Assembly: GCA_037951105.1 (NCBI GenBank)
Contig: JBAMJV010002038.1
Location: forward strand, 62,001-126,000
From: Echinarachnius parma
Lineage: Eukaryota; Echinodermata; Echinoidea; Clypeasteroida; Echinarachniidae
Length of the DNA stretch: 64,000 bases
Direction: 5' to 3'
The translations under genes and the position numbers were made by a program. Shown here one piece after another: positions 23,484 to 34,267 of the stretch. Positions within the stretch are counted from its first letter, which is position 1. Each line of letters starts with the position of its first letter. The notes under the pieces are model-generated. The model did not search any database. It had not been told where the DNA came from and was given only the letters and a program-made list of their open reading frames with translations.

Positions 23484-23603
23484 CTTCACAGAGAGCATGG
23501 GCTACTGGCCAAGTACAGTCAGTGTTACCCAGCAAATTGGATGCATCTTCAAAAGATACACAGTTTGTATTGGTATCGGTGCCTGGAGCAGAGGTCCACC
23601 AGA
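23484..23603 (-). CDS. C-type lectin-like domain, second exon (locus A)
   Basis: A 120-bp exon on the minus strand between acceptor TTCTATTCACACAG and donor CTCTGTGAAG|GTAAGT, phase 1 at both ends. It encodes the C-terminal third of a CTLD: WWTSAPGTDTNTNCVSF, then a DC and the closing ALCE. The three cysteines fit the conserved CTLD disulfide positions. There is no EPN/QPD motif and no WND, so canonical Ca-dependent sugar binding is not supported. It is very close to the 58.9-kb exon and its frame and splice sites are intact, although its presumed partner exon at 42.6 kb is frameshifted. Function as part of an expressed protein is therefore uncertain. Confidence 0.75.
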
Positions 23604-23840
23604 CTGTGTGAATAGAAATACATAACAAAATATGTGACAGCCATTATCTTTATACTGCCATGCATTGCATTATGCAATATGCATTGAACTACACATACAA
23701 TCAAATACACCAATTGTATATCTATATTACTCCATTAGTATCTGCTACGGAGGGTAAAATAGGCCACAACCGAATTTCAGAAAAATGCTCAAAATAGTGG
23801 TGACAATAATTATTTTCCAAGTGTGGGATTTCTGTTTATA

Positions 23841-25364
23841 AACCCCTCAAAAAAAGTTCGGAAACTCAAGTTTGATCGATCATATCTCTCGTATTTTTTT
23901 AATAAGAATACTCGAAATCGGTGTCACAATAAAGCCTCATTATATACCTTTCAAACGGTACATTATGTGTAGTGATTATGCAATTGGGGCGATTGCAGTA
24001 GCCCAGAGAATAGGGGGAGGCAGGAAGTGAAATCTCTCAAAATGGCCCCAATGCATTCAATTTACGAGTGCATGACTGTGTTGATCAGTTTTCTAAAGGT
24101 TAACATTCTATTGAATACTGCCACCCTTTCCATTCATCAAAATTGTTGAATTGGATACCATTTTAATGGAAATTATCTGTTCATTACGATGGCATATTAA
24201 TCGTAAGGATTATGCAGCGAACCGGAATATGGAGATGGGTCGAGTGTGAAATCAGACACAAAGATATGGAGTTGACAAAAAATCAGAGCGTTGCATTTTT
24301 TTCGAGCTTTTGGGAGGATATTTCAGCATTTCAAATAAAATATTCATGATCAAATATGATATCAACGGAAAGCCCAACAACTCTTCTGTATGAAAATGTG
24401 ACATTTATAATGATTTTTGTAAAGGGCGGCTGCAGGGAGATGAATGGGAGGGAGCCTCAAAAGTGACCCATTTTGAAACGCTCTGATTTCAAGGCACTAT
24501 TCATGCGTTTTCAATTGAATTCCTCTCATTCATGGCCAACTCATTCAAGTCGCATTACATCCTCTACACAATGGTATACATATACCGACACCAAATCAGA
24601 GCGTTTTGAAATGGGTCACTTTTGAGGCTCCCCCACATTCATCTCCCTGCAGCCGCCCTTTACAAAAATCATTATAAATGTCACATTTTCATACAGAAGA
24701 GTTGTTGGGCTTTCCGTTGATATCAATTTAAATCATGAATATTTTATTTGAAATGCTAAAAAATCCTCCCAAAAGCTCGAAAAAAATGCAACGCTCTGAT
24801 TTTTTGTCAACTCCATATCTTTTTGTCTGATTTCACACTCGACCCATCTCCATATTCCGGTTCGCTGCACACACCCCATTTGAATAATCCTTACGATTAA
24901 TACGCCATCGTAAAGAAGAGATAATTTCCATTAAAATGGTATCAAATTCAACAATTTTGATGAATGGAAAGGGTGGCAGCATTCCATGGGCGTCGATACT
25001 TACGTAATACCCATTCATCAGGGGGGATGGATGAATGGATCATACCCCCCTGATCAATGGGTATCAATGACAGATCGACGCCCGTGCAGCATTCAATAGA
25101 ATGTTAACCTTTATAAAACTGGTCAACACAGTCTTGCACTCGAAGTTGAATGCATTGGGGCCATTTTGCGAGATTTCACTTCCTGCCTCCCCCTATTCTC
25201 TGGGCTACTGCAATCGCCCCAATTGCATAATCACTACACATAATGCATCGTTTGAAAGGTATATAATGAGACTTTATTGTGACACCGATTTTGAGTATTC
25301 TTATTAAAAAATACGAGAGATATGATCGATGAAACTTGAGTTTCCGAACTTTTTTTGAGGGGTT
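23841..25364. mobile_element. 1.5-kb foldback element with TA target duplication
   Basis: The ends are AACCCCTCAAAAAAAGTTCG and its inverse. The two arms (to about 24480 and from about 24600) are inverted copies throughout, including GGGTCGAGTGTGAAATCAGA and CCTGCAGCCGCCCTTTACA-type blocks. TA flanks both ends (23839-23840, 25365-25366). The paralogous site at 59207-59220 reads GTTTCTAGTTCG with no insertion. It carries no transposase-like frame. A TA duplication with long arms suggests mobilisation by a Tc1/mariner-type enzyme, which is inference. Confidence 0.88.
24985..25086. mobile_element. Nested 102-bp hAT-like MITE
   Basis: Found only in the right arm of the surrounding foldback. Ends CATGGGCGTCGAT and the inverse of CACGGGCGTCGAT; flanked by CAGCATTC at 24977-24984 and again at 25087-25094. 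The left arm shows the uninterrupted site (GAATACTGCC, inverted). An 8-bp duplication and CA-starting inverted repeats are hAT features. Confidence 0.85.
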
Positions 25365-25822
25365 TAGTTCGTATTATGTGGCTTGATAACTATTGCGATC
25401 TTATTACCGCAAGCAATACTTGAATAGTGGGTATCACTAGATCATTGACAAAATCGAACATCAGAAATTTCTTTCAGGGTTCTTTCATGATTTGGAAATG
25501 AAACATTTCTTTGTTTTCTTCTAAATTTTGATTGATTTTGTTTTTATCAACTGAAGATTAACTTATAATTCCGTGTATCTTATTTTATAAATATAAATAT
25601 GATAGCTTGTTATTACGTAAGGAAAAAGTTACTTGTATAATAATTGGTTGAGAAAGATAAGGGAATTTTGTAGTGACAGAAATTGAGTTATGTATACCAT
25701 CTTGTAGCATACGATGCTCTGTACCTTGTACCAAATTTTCAAATGCTAATTCGTTTGGATTACTGAGATATAGACCAACAATCAAAGGGCGTTAATGGCT
25801 CTCGGCGATTTCGTTGAGAATA

Positions 25823-26359
25823 GCCGTATTCACACGATGAAAGCTAATTCTTAAGAATTGCAGTTCTTAAGAACTTCAAAATGTGTGTTCAAACGATGCC
25901 AATTCTCGAGAGTTGCAATTCTTAAGAATTAAATCCGGAAGTAGTGTGCGCGCCTTTCTCATTTGAGGTCACGCGCACTCACTTGACTTGTTTTTCACAC
26001 CCGAGCATAGCTCGGTCATGAGGTCAACCCAAACTACGAGTCCCGAAGCTGATTGTGTTCAGACGGTAACAAAAAATAGACTGCGCGCAGTCGCGCCCTT
26101 ATCGTGCGCTCATTCTGCGCAAAATCTTACAAGTATCTTAGGGTTATCTTGTGGTTTGGAAACCACAAGATAACCACAAGATAACCACGAGATTGCGCAT
26201 TTTTTGCAGTGTGCGCAATCTTGTGGTTTGGAAACCACAAGATAACCACGAGTTTTGCGTGTTCAAACGAGCGCTAACCACAAGATATTCTTAAGAATTG
26301 CAAACCACGAGATAACCACAAGATAACCACAAGATTGGCTTTTATCGTCTGAATACGGC
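25823..26359. mobile_element. 537-bp TIR element, copy 1
   Basis: Left end GCCGTATTCACACGATGAAA, right end in inverse GCCGTATTCAGACGATAAAA. TA flanks both sides (25821-25822, 26360-26361). The inside is rich in short inverted motifs: ATTCTTAAGAATTG and GTGGTTATCTTGTGGTTT/AAACCACAAGATAACCAC. Copy 2 lies at 28361-28878 in the same orientation. Confidence 0.85.
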
Positions 26360-26798
26360 TAATGACTATCATGACTATAGAATTACAAGACAGCTCACTG
26401 GCGGTCGCGCAGCGATGTCCCTTCAGACTGAATGAAGATTCAAATCGAGCTTAAGAGAAAGGATTGGATTCAGTACTCAATGTTGTTCATTTTAATTAAT
26501 GAAAACACATTTTAAAATTATAGTCGTTACCTTTTTTAGAACAAATTTTCCCTTTGTTAGTATTAATTTAAACAAAAATAAGGATCAGAACGTAGTTTAC
26601 TTAAACTCGGCAAATTCAGGCTAGTATAACGATTGAACATCAGCTTATCTCCAAGTTCAGTACACCTGGGGGACACATTGTTTTGCTTATTTAATTTTGT
26701 CTTTGTTTAGTTAAAAATATTAAAAAATTATAGTCGATAGCGTTTTTACGTTTTAAATTATAGCTGTGAGAAATATATTTTTGAAATTTAAAGATTTA

Positions 26799-28336
26799 AG
26801 GTGGTATTCTAATATTTGTCCTAAATATTGTCCTAAGTTCTTGCCTAAGTCAGAAAGTTAGGAAGTGCTTAGGATGTGCAACATTGGTATTCCAATATTT
26901 AGACTTAGGAAGATCTTTCTGCAAATTAGTAAGCTTTGGCCACGCCCACAAGGCAGATGTGATCCAATGAATGATGTTGTTTCATTTACAAGCATCCAAT
27001 CAGAAAGGAGAGGGAAGCCATAGTAACTATCATTAAAGACACTTTGCGTAAAAGCTGTGCAAATGCGCGTGCTGTATTGTCTTTGATCCATAGAAGTATG
27101 AATAAACAAACCAACCCGTTTATAACTAGAAGGCTCACTTAACGCGCGCAAGTCACGTGTCCAATAGACTTTGTACATGGGCAACATGGCGGAGTGAACC
27201 GATTTTTGAAGCACAAAAGGAATACCACTAGACGTCATCGCGTCGTGACCTAGAAAGACTTGACCAATCATCATGCTATGAAGTGCGCGTAGACTATCGC
27301 GCCTATTTTCCTGCGCACTGTCCTAGATTGTATCACGCTTGAGAACAATGGGATCTATGGTGACGTATGCATATGAACTTGTTTTATTGACCTCGATCTG
27401 GTGACGACGCGTATGAACTGCTCTGTGATTGGTTTATGTAATTCCCAAGTATCCCATAATGCAACCTGCAGTGGTATTCCTTTCGATGACGAAAAATCGC
27501 GGCACTCTGGCAGCAGTGACACCCCCCTGCTTTGATCTTCGCCATGAATGCGCAGTGCGCGCTAGATTTATCTGCGCTTATGTAACGGCCACTGTTTTTG
27601 TAGGTCACTGCTATGTTTTGTACACAACACATGGGAGTTAGGACCAGGGGGGTGTCACTCTGCCAGAGTGCCGCGATTTTTGATCATCGAAAGGAATACC
27701 ACTGCAGGTTGCATTATGGGATACTTGGGAATTACATAAACCAATCACAGAGCAGTTCATACGCGTCGTCACCAGATCGAGGTCAATAAAACAAGTTCAT
27801 ATGCATACGTCACCATAGATCCCATTGTTCTCAAGCGTGATACAATCTAGGACAGTGCGCAGGAAAATAGGCGCGATAGTCTACGCGCACTTCATAGCAT
27901 GATGATTGGTCATGTCTTTCTAGGTCACTACGCGATGACGTCTAGTGGTATTCCTTTTCAGCTTCAAAAATCGGTTCACTCCGCCATGTTGCCCATGTAC
28001 AAAGTCTATGGGACACGTGACTTGCGCGCGTTAAGTGAGCCTTCTAGTTATAAACGGGTTGGTTTGTTAATTCATACTTCTGTGGTTAGGACAGGGTCAG
28101 GGCATTCGTAGGAACTTTCCTAGAAATTCCTTCCTAAGTGCATTTTAGAATACCAATTTGTCCTAAGTCGCTAATTTGCATAAATTTGCATATTTTCCTA
28201 AGTTCTTGCCTAAAGTTAGGACAAAAGTTAGGAAGTGACTTAGGAGGATATTTAGGAAGGATATTGGAATACCACTTAGGACAAAATCATGACTTAGGAC
28301 GAAATTTGACTTAGGACAAATATTAGAATACCACCC
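26799..28336. mobile_element. 1.5-kb foldback with TTA target duplication
   Basis: Ends AGGTGGTATTCTAATATTTG and the inverse of GGGTGGTATTCTAATATTTG. TTA flanks both sides (26796-26798, 28337-28339), and the uninterrupted opposite arm near 30117-30125 reads AAAGATCTTACC after inversion. The halves are inverted copies around about 27650 (GGCACTCTGGCAG/CTGCCAGAGTGCC). A TWA target duplication is characteristic of PIF/Harbinger elements. No transposase frame remains. Confidence 0.8.
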
Positions 28337-28360
28337 TTATATACTACTTCTATTTTAATA

Positions 28361-28878
28361 GCCGTATTCACACGATGAAAGCTAATTCTTAAGAACTGCA
28401 ATTCTTAAGAATTGCAGTTCTTAAGAACTTCAAAATGTGTGTTCAAACGATGCCAATTCTCGAGAGTTGCAATTCTTAAGAATTAAATCTGGAAGTAGTG
28501 TGCGCGCCTTTCTCATTTGAGGTCACGCGCACTCACTTGACTTGTTTTCACACCGGAAGCATATCTCGGTCATGAGGTCAACCCAAACTACGAGTCTCGA
28601 AGCTGATTGTGTTCAGACGGAAAAAAAATAGACTGCGCGCATTCGCGCGCTTATCGCGCGCTCATTCTGCGCAAAATCTTACAAGTATCTTGTGGTTATC
28701 TTGTGGTTTGGAAACCACAATATAACCACGAGATTGCGCATTTTTTGCAGTGTGCGCAATCTTGTGGTTTGGAAACCACAAGATAACCACGAGTTTTTTG
28801 TGTTCAAACGAGCGCTAACCACAAGATATTCTTAAGAATTGCAAACCACAAGATTGGCTTTTATCGTGTGAATACGGC
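28361..28878. mobile_element. 518-bp TIR element, copy 2
   Basis: Same ends and internal motifs as 25823-26359; TA on both sides (28359-28360, 28879-28880). It differs mainly by about 20 bp lost near the right end, where one AACCACAAGATAACCACAAG stretch is missing, and by scattered substitutions. Confidence 0.85.
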
Positions 28879-28885
28879 TACTGTG

Positions 28886-30070
28886 ATTTTAATGTTAACG
28901 CGCGCTCAGTCCGCGCACTGTCTTTATTTTTTTATTTGTTATTATTGTACGCGCAACCAAGTGCGCAAAACAAATTTCACGCGCGATATGCAAATTTGGG
29001 GTCATCAAACCTTATCACGTGTTCTTGAAATTATTTTTAGTCAGGGGATGTAAACATTGTTATTGTGACGTCATAAAGAATAGCCTGCGTACAAAGACGC
29101 TTAATGGAAAGACCGACCACTGTACAATTACCCTGTACAAAGTGAATGGGCAGAGCGCGATCGATGTACAAAATTATCACGCACTTTGATACGCAGGCTA
29201 TTCATTATGACATCACAATAACAATGTTTACCTCGCCTGACTAAAAATAGTTTCAAGAACACGTGATGAAGTTTGATGACCCCAAATTTGCATATCGCGC
29301 GTGCAATTTCTTTTGCGCACTTGGATACGCGTACAATAATAAAGAATGAAATCATAGAATTATGAATAAACAAACCAACCCGTTTATAACTAGAAGGCTT
29401 ACTTAACGCGCGCAAGTCACGTGTCCAATAGACTTTGTACATGGGCAATATGGCGGAGTGACACGATTTTTGAAGCTCCCGTGTACTACTTCTCTACGTC
29501 ATCGCGTAGTGACCTAGAAATACTTGACCAATCATCATGCTATGCAGTGCGTAGACTATCGCGCCTATTTTCCTGCGCACTGTACTAGATTTCATCACGC
29601 TTATGAGAACAATGGGATCCATTGTGACGTATGCATATGAACTTGTTTTATTGACCTCGATCCCATGACGACGCGTATGAACTACTCTGTGATTGGTTAA
29701 CTGTAGTTCCCAAGTAGCCCATAATGCAACCAGTAGTAGTACCTTCCGGTGACCAAAAATCGCGTCACTCTGGCAGAGTGACACCAAAGACGCTTAATGG
29801 AAAGACCGACCACTGTACAATTATCCTGTACAAAGTGAACGGGCAGACCGCGATGTACATTATTAACACGCACTTTGATACGCAGGCTATTCATTATGAC
29901 GTCACAATAACAATGTTTACATCGCCTGACTAAAAATAATTTCAAGAACACGTGATAAAGTTTGATGACCCCAAATTTGCATATCGCGCGTGAAATTTGT
30001 TTTGCGCACTTGGATGCGCTTACAATAATAAAAAATTAAATAAAGACAGTGCGCGGACTGAGCGCGCGTT
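28886..30070. repeat. Three-arm hairpin block
   Basis: The sequence AACGCGCGCTCAGTCCGCGC...GTAAACATTGTTATTGTGACGTCAT (28886-29075) occurs again inverted at 29180-29345 and inverted at 29870-30070. TTAATGGAAAGACCGACCAC occurs at 29101 and 29797 and inverted near 31645. The arms can pair in alternative ways. No gene is visible. Confidence 0.65.
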
Positions 30071-31034
30071 AACATTAAAATACGCGAGTAGCCATTGCCA
30101 TCTTTTTCTCTACACGGTAAGATCTTTAAATTTCAAAAATATATTTCTCACAGCTATAATTCTAAACGTAAAAAACGCTATCGACTATAATTTTTAAATA
30201 TTTTTAACTAAACAAAGACAAAATTAAATAAGGGAAACAATGTGTCCCCCAGGTGTACTCAACTTGGAGATAAGCTGATGTTCAATCGTCATACTAGCCT
30301 GAATTTGCCGAGTTTAAGTAAGTACGTTCTGATCCTTATTTTTGTTTAAATTAATACTAACAAAGGGAAAATTTGTTCTAAAAAAGCTAACGACTATAAT
30401 TTTAAAATGTTTTTTCATTAATTAAAATGAACAAGATTCAGTACTGTAAACAAACCTCTGGGTGTCAAATATGCGTGGGTTATTAGACGCGTGGATCCAT
30501 CTTGCGCACTTTTACGCACGGTACGTAATCCCCATTGGCTTAGTTATAAGTAGCGATCGCAAACTGTCCCACTTCCGAATACCCGAGTCAAAAATGCATC
30601 AAAAATAGTCGCGTTCGGAATGTTTGTACTAGTCGAATGGAGATCCATTAGAGATGTTTAAGAGCGAAAATATCACGTAACACGCTTAACCGCAACCGAC
30701 TTCAAAGTGCCGCTGTTTGATGCCTAGGTGACAGCGTGAGAAATTTGTTTGCTGCATGCAATTTCATAAGAAGGCCTTTGTTCAGATATTTCGAAGCACC
30801 TCTCTTCGATCGATCCAACATATATCATGAGTTTACCTTACCTCGAGAGCCTTACGGTGGAATCGAGTTGGAATTTGCTGACTACCCTTTATAACCCACG
30901 CATATATGCCTTTAAGCTCGACTTGAATCTTCAGTTTGTTTGAAGGGACATCGCTGCGCGACCGCCAGTGAGCTGTCTTGTAATTCTATAGTCTTTGGTG
31001 ACAGTGTTGGAGTCATACTTCTATGGTGACACCC

Positions 31035-31573
31035 CCCTGAATGAAATAAAGACAGTGCGCGGATTGAGCGCGCGTTAACATTATAATACGCGAGTAGCCA
31101 TTGCCATTTTCCTCTACACGGTAAAAATATTTAAATTTAAAAATTATGTTTCTCACAGCTATGATTTCAATTATAAAATCGCTATCGACTATAATTGTTA
31201 AATATTTTTCTTATCATGAGGATAATATTAATTCTACATAAAGACTTAGCCCTAAAAGTTACTAAAGTCGGCACTAAGCTCTTGTTCAATCTTCATGCTA
31301 GCCTGAATTTGCAAAGTTTTAGTAAGTACAGTTTGATCCTTATTTTCTTTTAAATTCTTATACTAAAGAAGGGGACATGTGTTCCAAAAAAGCTATCAAC
31401 TATAATTTTTAATATTTTTGTATTAATAAAAATGACATGAATATAGTGATATTCTAAATTCCCTATGGTTACTAAAGTCTGGCTTAATCTCAATTTGAAT
31501 ATTCATTCTGTTTGAAGGGACATCGCTGCGCGACCGCCAGTGAGCTGTCTTGTAATTCTATAGTCTTTGCTGC
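31035..31573. repeat. Partial direct copy of the inverted-repeat arm
   Basis: Repeats, in the same orientation, blocks of 30030-30993: ATAAAGACAGTGCGCGGA, GCGAGTAGCCATTGCCAT, TTTCTCACAGCTAT, GCTAGCCTGAATTTGC, and the terminal GTTTGAAGGGACATCGCTGC through TGTAATTCTATAGTCTTTG. More diverged than the two main arms. Confidence 0.65.
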
Positions 31574-31923
31574 GGTATCAAAGTGCGTGTTAATTTTGTA
31601 CATCGCGCTCTGCCCGTTCACTTTGTACAGGATAATTGTACAGTGGTCGGTCTTTCCATTAAGCGTCTTTGGCGATAGTCTACGCACTTCATAACATGAT
31701 GATTGGTCAAGTCTTTCTAGGTCACTAGGCGATGACGAAGAGTGGTAGTCATCGGAAGCTTCAAAAATCGCGTCAGTCCGCCATCTTGCCAATGTACAAA
31801 GTCTATTGGACACGTGACTTGCGCGCGATAAGTTGGCCTTCTAGTTAAAAACGGGTTGGTTTGTTTATTCCTACTTCTATGTGCGAAACCGGTTTGAACC
31901 GGTCCGGTGTGCGCGGAGACTTA

Positions 31924-32473
31924 GGCCCCTGTTACACATGCGTCGGCTTTTGAAGCCTGCCCCGGGGCCGGCCTCACGCCGGCTATTTGAAGCCGCCTCG
32001 AGACCATTAAACCCCTGTTACACATGGCTGGACCCCTGTAATTATATTCACACGATTCACGGTGATCAGGCCTCATATCCATATACGGCTCTGCTCCTAC
32101 CATATTTAGTGTTGGCATCAGCGCGCCCTTGTATCCCATATTAGGCATATTAAGCGACCTACTTCCTTATTGCGCGCAGTACGCGCGCGCGCTACAAGCG
32201 CATTATGCGCGCGCTGCAAGCGCATTACGCGCGCGCTGCAAGTTCATTTGCATATTCAAGCCGGCCTCAGTCCACTTACCCTGTTACACATACCGATTGC
32301 CGGACTGAGGCCGGCCTGAGGCCGGCTTCAAACCACATCCAGAGGTGGACAGAAATGGGGCCGGCCTCAGGTCGGCTTTTCAAAATTGACCCCTGTTACA
32401 CATGAATGAAGTGGACTGAGGCCGCCTCAGGAGGCGGCCTCAGTCCACTTAAAAGGTATGTGTAACAGGGGTC
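31924..32473. mobile_element. 550-bp GC-rich TIR element, TTA target duplication
   Basis: Left end GGCCCCTGTTACACATGCG, right end in inverse GACCCCTGTTACACATACC. TTA at 31921-31923 and 32474-32476. Internal copies of CCCCTGTTACACAT and GAGGCCGGCCTCAG make it self-similar. The TWA duplication suggests a PIF/Harbinger-type MITE. Confidence 0.8.
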
Positions 32474-32476
32474 TTA

Positions 32477-32800
32477 GACCCCGTTTACAGTGAAAAAAAG
32501 GCCGGGCCTTTTTTTTTCACTGTAAACGCTCAAAAGGCCAAATGCGGTACCAAAAGTGGCCGCGCATTTGGCCCCGCTCTGGAGGTTGTCTCGGCCGCGG
32601 CTCGACCCGGCCTTTTCTCACTGTAAACGCACGCAGGGCCAAATGAGGTACCAAATTGGGAAAACAATTCAATGCAAATAACGCGCCTTTGTACTGTGAC
32701 CCCGGCGCGCCCCCAAAATAATCGTTTGTTTACATGCAGAGCGCCACTACGACAAGATATTGAAAGGGCGGCCGGGCCGAGCCCGCCACTGTAAACGCAC
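32477..32800. repeat. Second GC-rich element abutting the first
   Basis: Starts GACCCCGTTTACAGTGAAAA and contains three TTTACAGTG/CACTGTAAACG motifs in both orientations (32484, 32515, 32620, 32787). It looks like a separate MITE family; the right end is not resolved because CACTGTAAACGCACAAAAT does not restore the full left terminus. Confidence 0.5.
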
Positions 32801-33467
32801 AAAATTGGGCAAAAAGAACAGTCCAAGTTTCATCATTCATATTCCATTTTTTGTGTTTGTATCTTTTCCTATTTTTTTTTGTTTGTCCAACTCAACAAGT
32901 TCATATCTTTTTTTTCCTCAATGTCATTCCCGACAAGTTCATTCCTTTCTGTTTCAATATCCTTCTCGACAAATAATTTAACAAAGTAATCAAGCAATTC
33001 TTATTTTTAACAATGTCCTTCTTCACAAGTTTCATTTCAGCATTAATCACTTTCTCTTATTTCCTTCTTTTTCTTAGAGAATCAAATTAAGAGTGCGCCT
33101 TGCTCAAGCATGGAAATAATCATAAATGTGAAACAACTGAATGTCCTGAGTGCAAAGTAAAATCAATCAAGCCTACAACAAGTTCATGTGACATGTGTTA
33201 TTCTTATTTTGTCATCTTGACAAGCAAACTATTCTTTTCTTAATAACTAATGTCTATCTTAACAAATGTCTATCTTCGACAAGTCCATATCAAGTCCATT
33301 TTCATTTAGTCTCCTCTCCTTTCCTTTCTTTTATTTGACAAAGTCCAATACTCACTGATTGCTGGTCCGATTCACAGTTCATCGTCGTCGCACGATCAAA
33401 ATCGATCCTCCGGGGTCGTGAAGTCTCTGTGGCAAGATCGCTCGTCGGAAGGTGTGGTTCTCCGTTA
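32801..33467. other. Pyrimidine-rich non-coding stretch
   Basis: Repeated CGACAAGTTCATTCCTT-like phrases and T/C runs to about 33350, then GC-rich sequence continuous with the gag-like reading frame that ends at 33468. I see no feature beyond this. Confidence 0.4.
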
Positions 33468-34265
33468 TCAGCTCTCTCGAAGGAGCTGCAGATTGTCCTC
33501 CGAAAGCGGCTGCTTCGAAGTCGTGGTCGAAGCTATATTCTTGGTCGCTTCGTTGTTGCTTGTGGACGCTGGTGTCGTCGTCGCGCTTGTCATCATGTTC
33601 CCGCGAATTGTCGTGATCGCGCTGGTCGTTGCGTTGGCGGGAGTCCCCGTCGTCGCTCGCCGTCGCCGGCGCTGGCCTCCGTCACTCGTTATCGTATCGG
33701 TGTGGTGGATAGCCAGCGCGTCTTCGCGTGGCTCGCTCCCATCGTGATCGCCGTCTGCCCCGCGGTCACGTCCTCCATCGGGGAACCCGCAATCGTCTGG
33801 GCCGCAGTCGGGATCAGTGACTGAATACACTGCAACATTGAGGTCCGCGCCCATCTCGCCGTCACATGCGCAGGCTAGCGCACCATCATCAGGCAGCCCG
33901 TCGCCGCTGCCGACCATGGCGCCATCAGGCTTGGGCATAGTTAGGAGCTCGTGCTCGCCGTCCCGACTGTCCTCGGGGCCGCCTGGGGCATCTGCTCTCC
34001 CTGCTTTCTCGTTTACTTTGTCGCCACCGTCCTCCAGGTCGCCGCCGCCATCCCTGACTCCGGCAGTGTCGTCATCGGCTGCGCTGTCACAGTCAGGCTC
34101 CCCGCCGTGGGCGATGTCACCTTCGAGATCAGCATGGTCTCGGCCGCGGTCGACATCCGCCTTGTAGCATTTATTGTCTGTGCCGTAATCATCATGTTCC
34201 TCGTCATCGGCCAAAACAAGATCTCCCTCGTCATCGGGCACAACGTCTGCCTCGTCATTGGGAAC
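33468..34265 (-). pseudogene. Gag-like gene, C-terminal acidic part (after the foldback)
   Basis: On the minus strand this frame continues the VPDD-type acidic repeats of 40745-41096 (DEADVVPDDEGD) and stays open to a stop at 33468. The product is very rich in Asp, Glu and Gly, then ends with an Arg run (QRRRRRA) and a Ser/Thr/Asn-rich tail. No protease, zinc knuckle or polymerase signature is seen. Removing the 6475-bp insertion and one AA copy leaves the two parts in frame. The GC-rich codon use contrasts with the surrounding DNA. It may be a chimeric or domesticated retroelement gene. Confidence 0.5.
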
Positions 34266-34267
34266 AA

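Larger units (their letters stand above)
23155..25640. repeat. Segment paralogous to 58527-59495 (locus A copy)
   Basis: From ATTGCTGCAGCTT through exon and flanking introns to ACGTAAGGAAAAAGTTACTT this block parallels 58527-59495, apart from the 1.5-kb insertion at 23841-25364. Non-coding stretches such as GGTAAAATAGGCCACAACCG are identical in both. The duplication therefore included introns and is not a retrocopy. Confidence 0.85.
26373..30993. repeat. Large inverted repeat with nested insertions
   Basis: Begins GACTATAGAATTACAAGACA and ends in the inverse TGTCTTGTAATTCTATAGTC. The arms 26373-26798 and 30117-30993 share inverted blocks such as AAGGATCAGAACGTA, CAAATTCAGGCTAGTAT and AGCTGTGAGAAATATATTT. 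The arm continues inward at 28886-29110 and 29870-30070 (AACGCGCGCTCAGTCCGCGC). A Harbinger-like foldback (26799-28336) and a second TA element (28361-28878) interrupt the left arm. Open frames inside are short mirror images. Confidence 0.75.
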
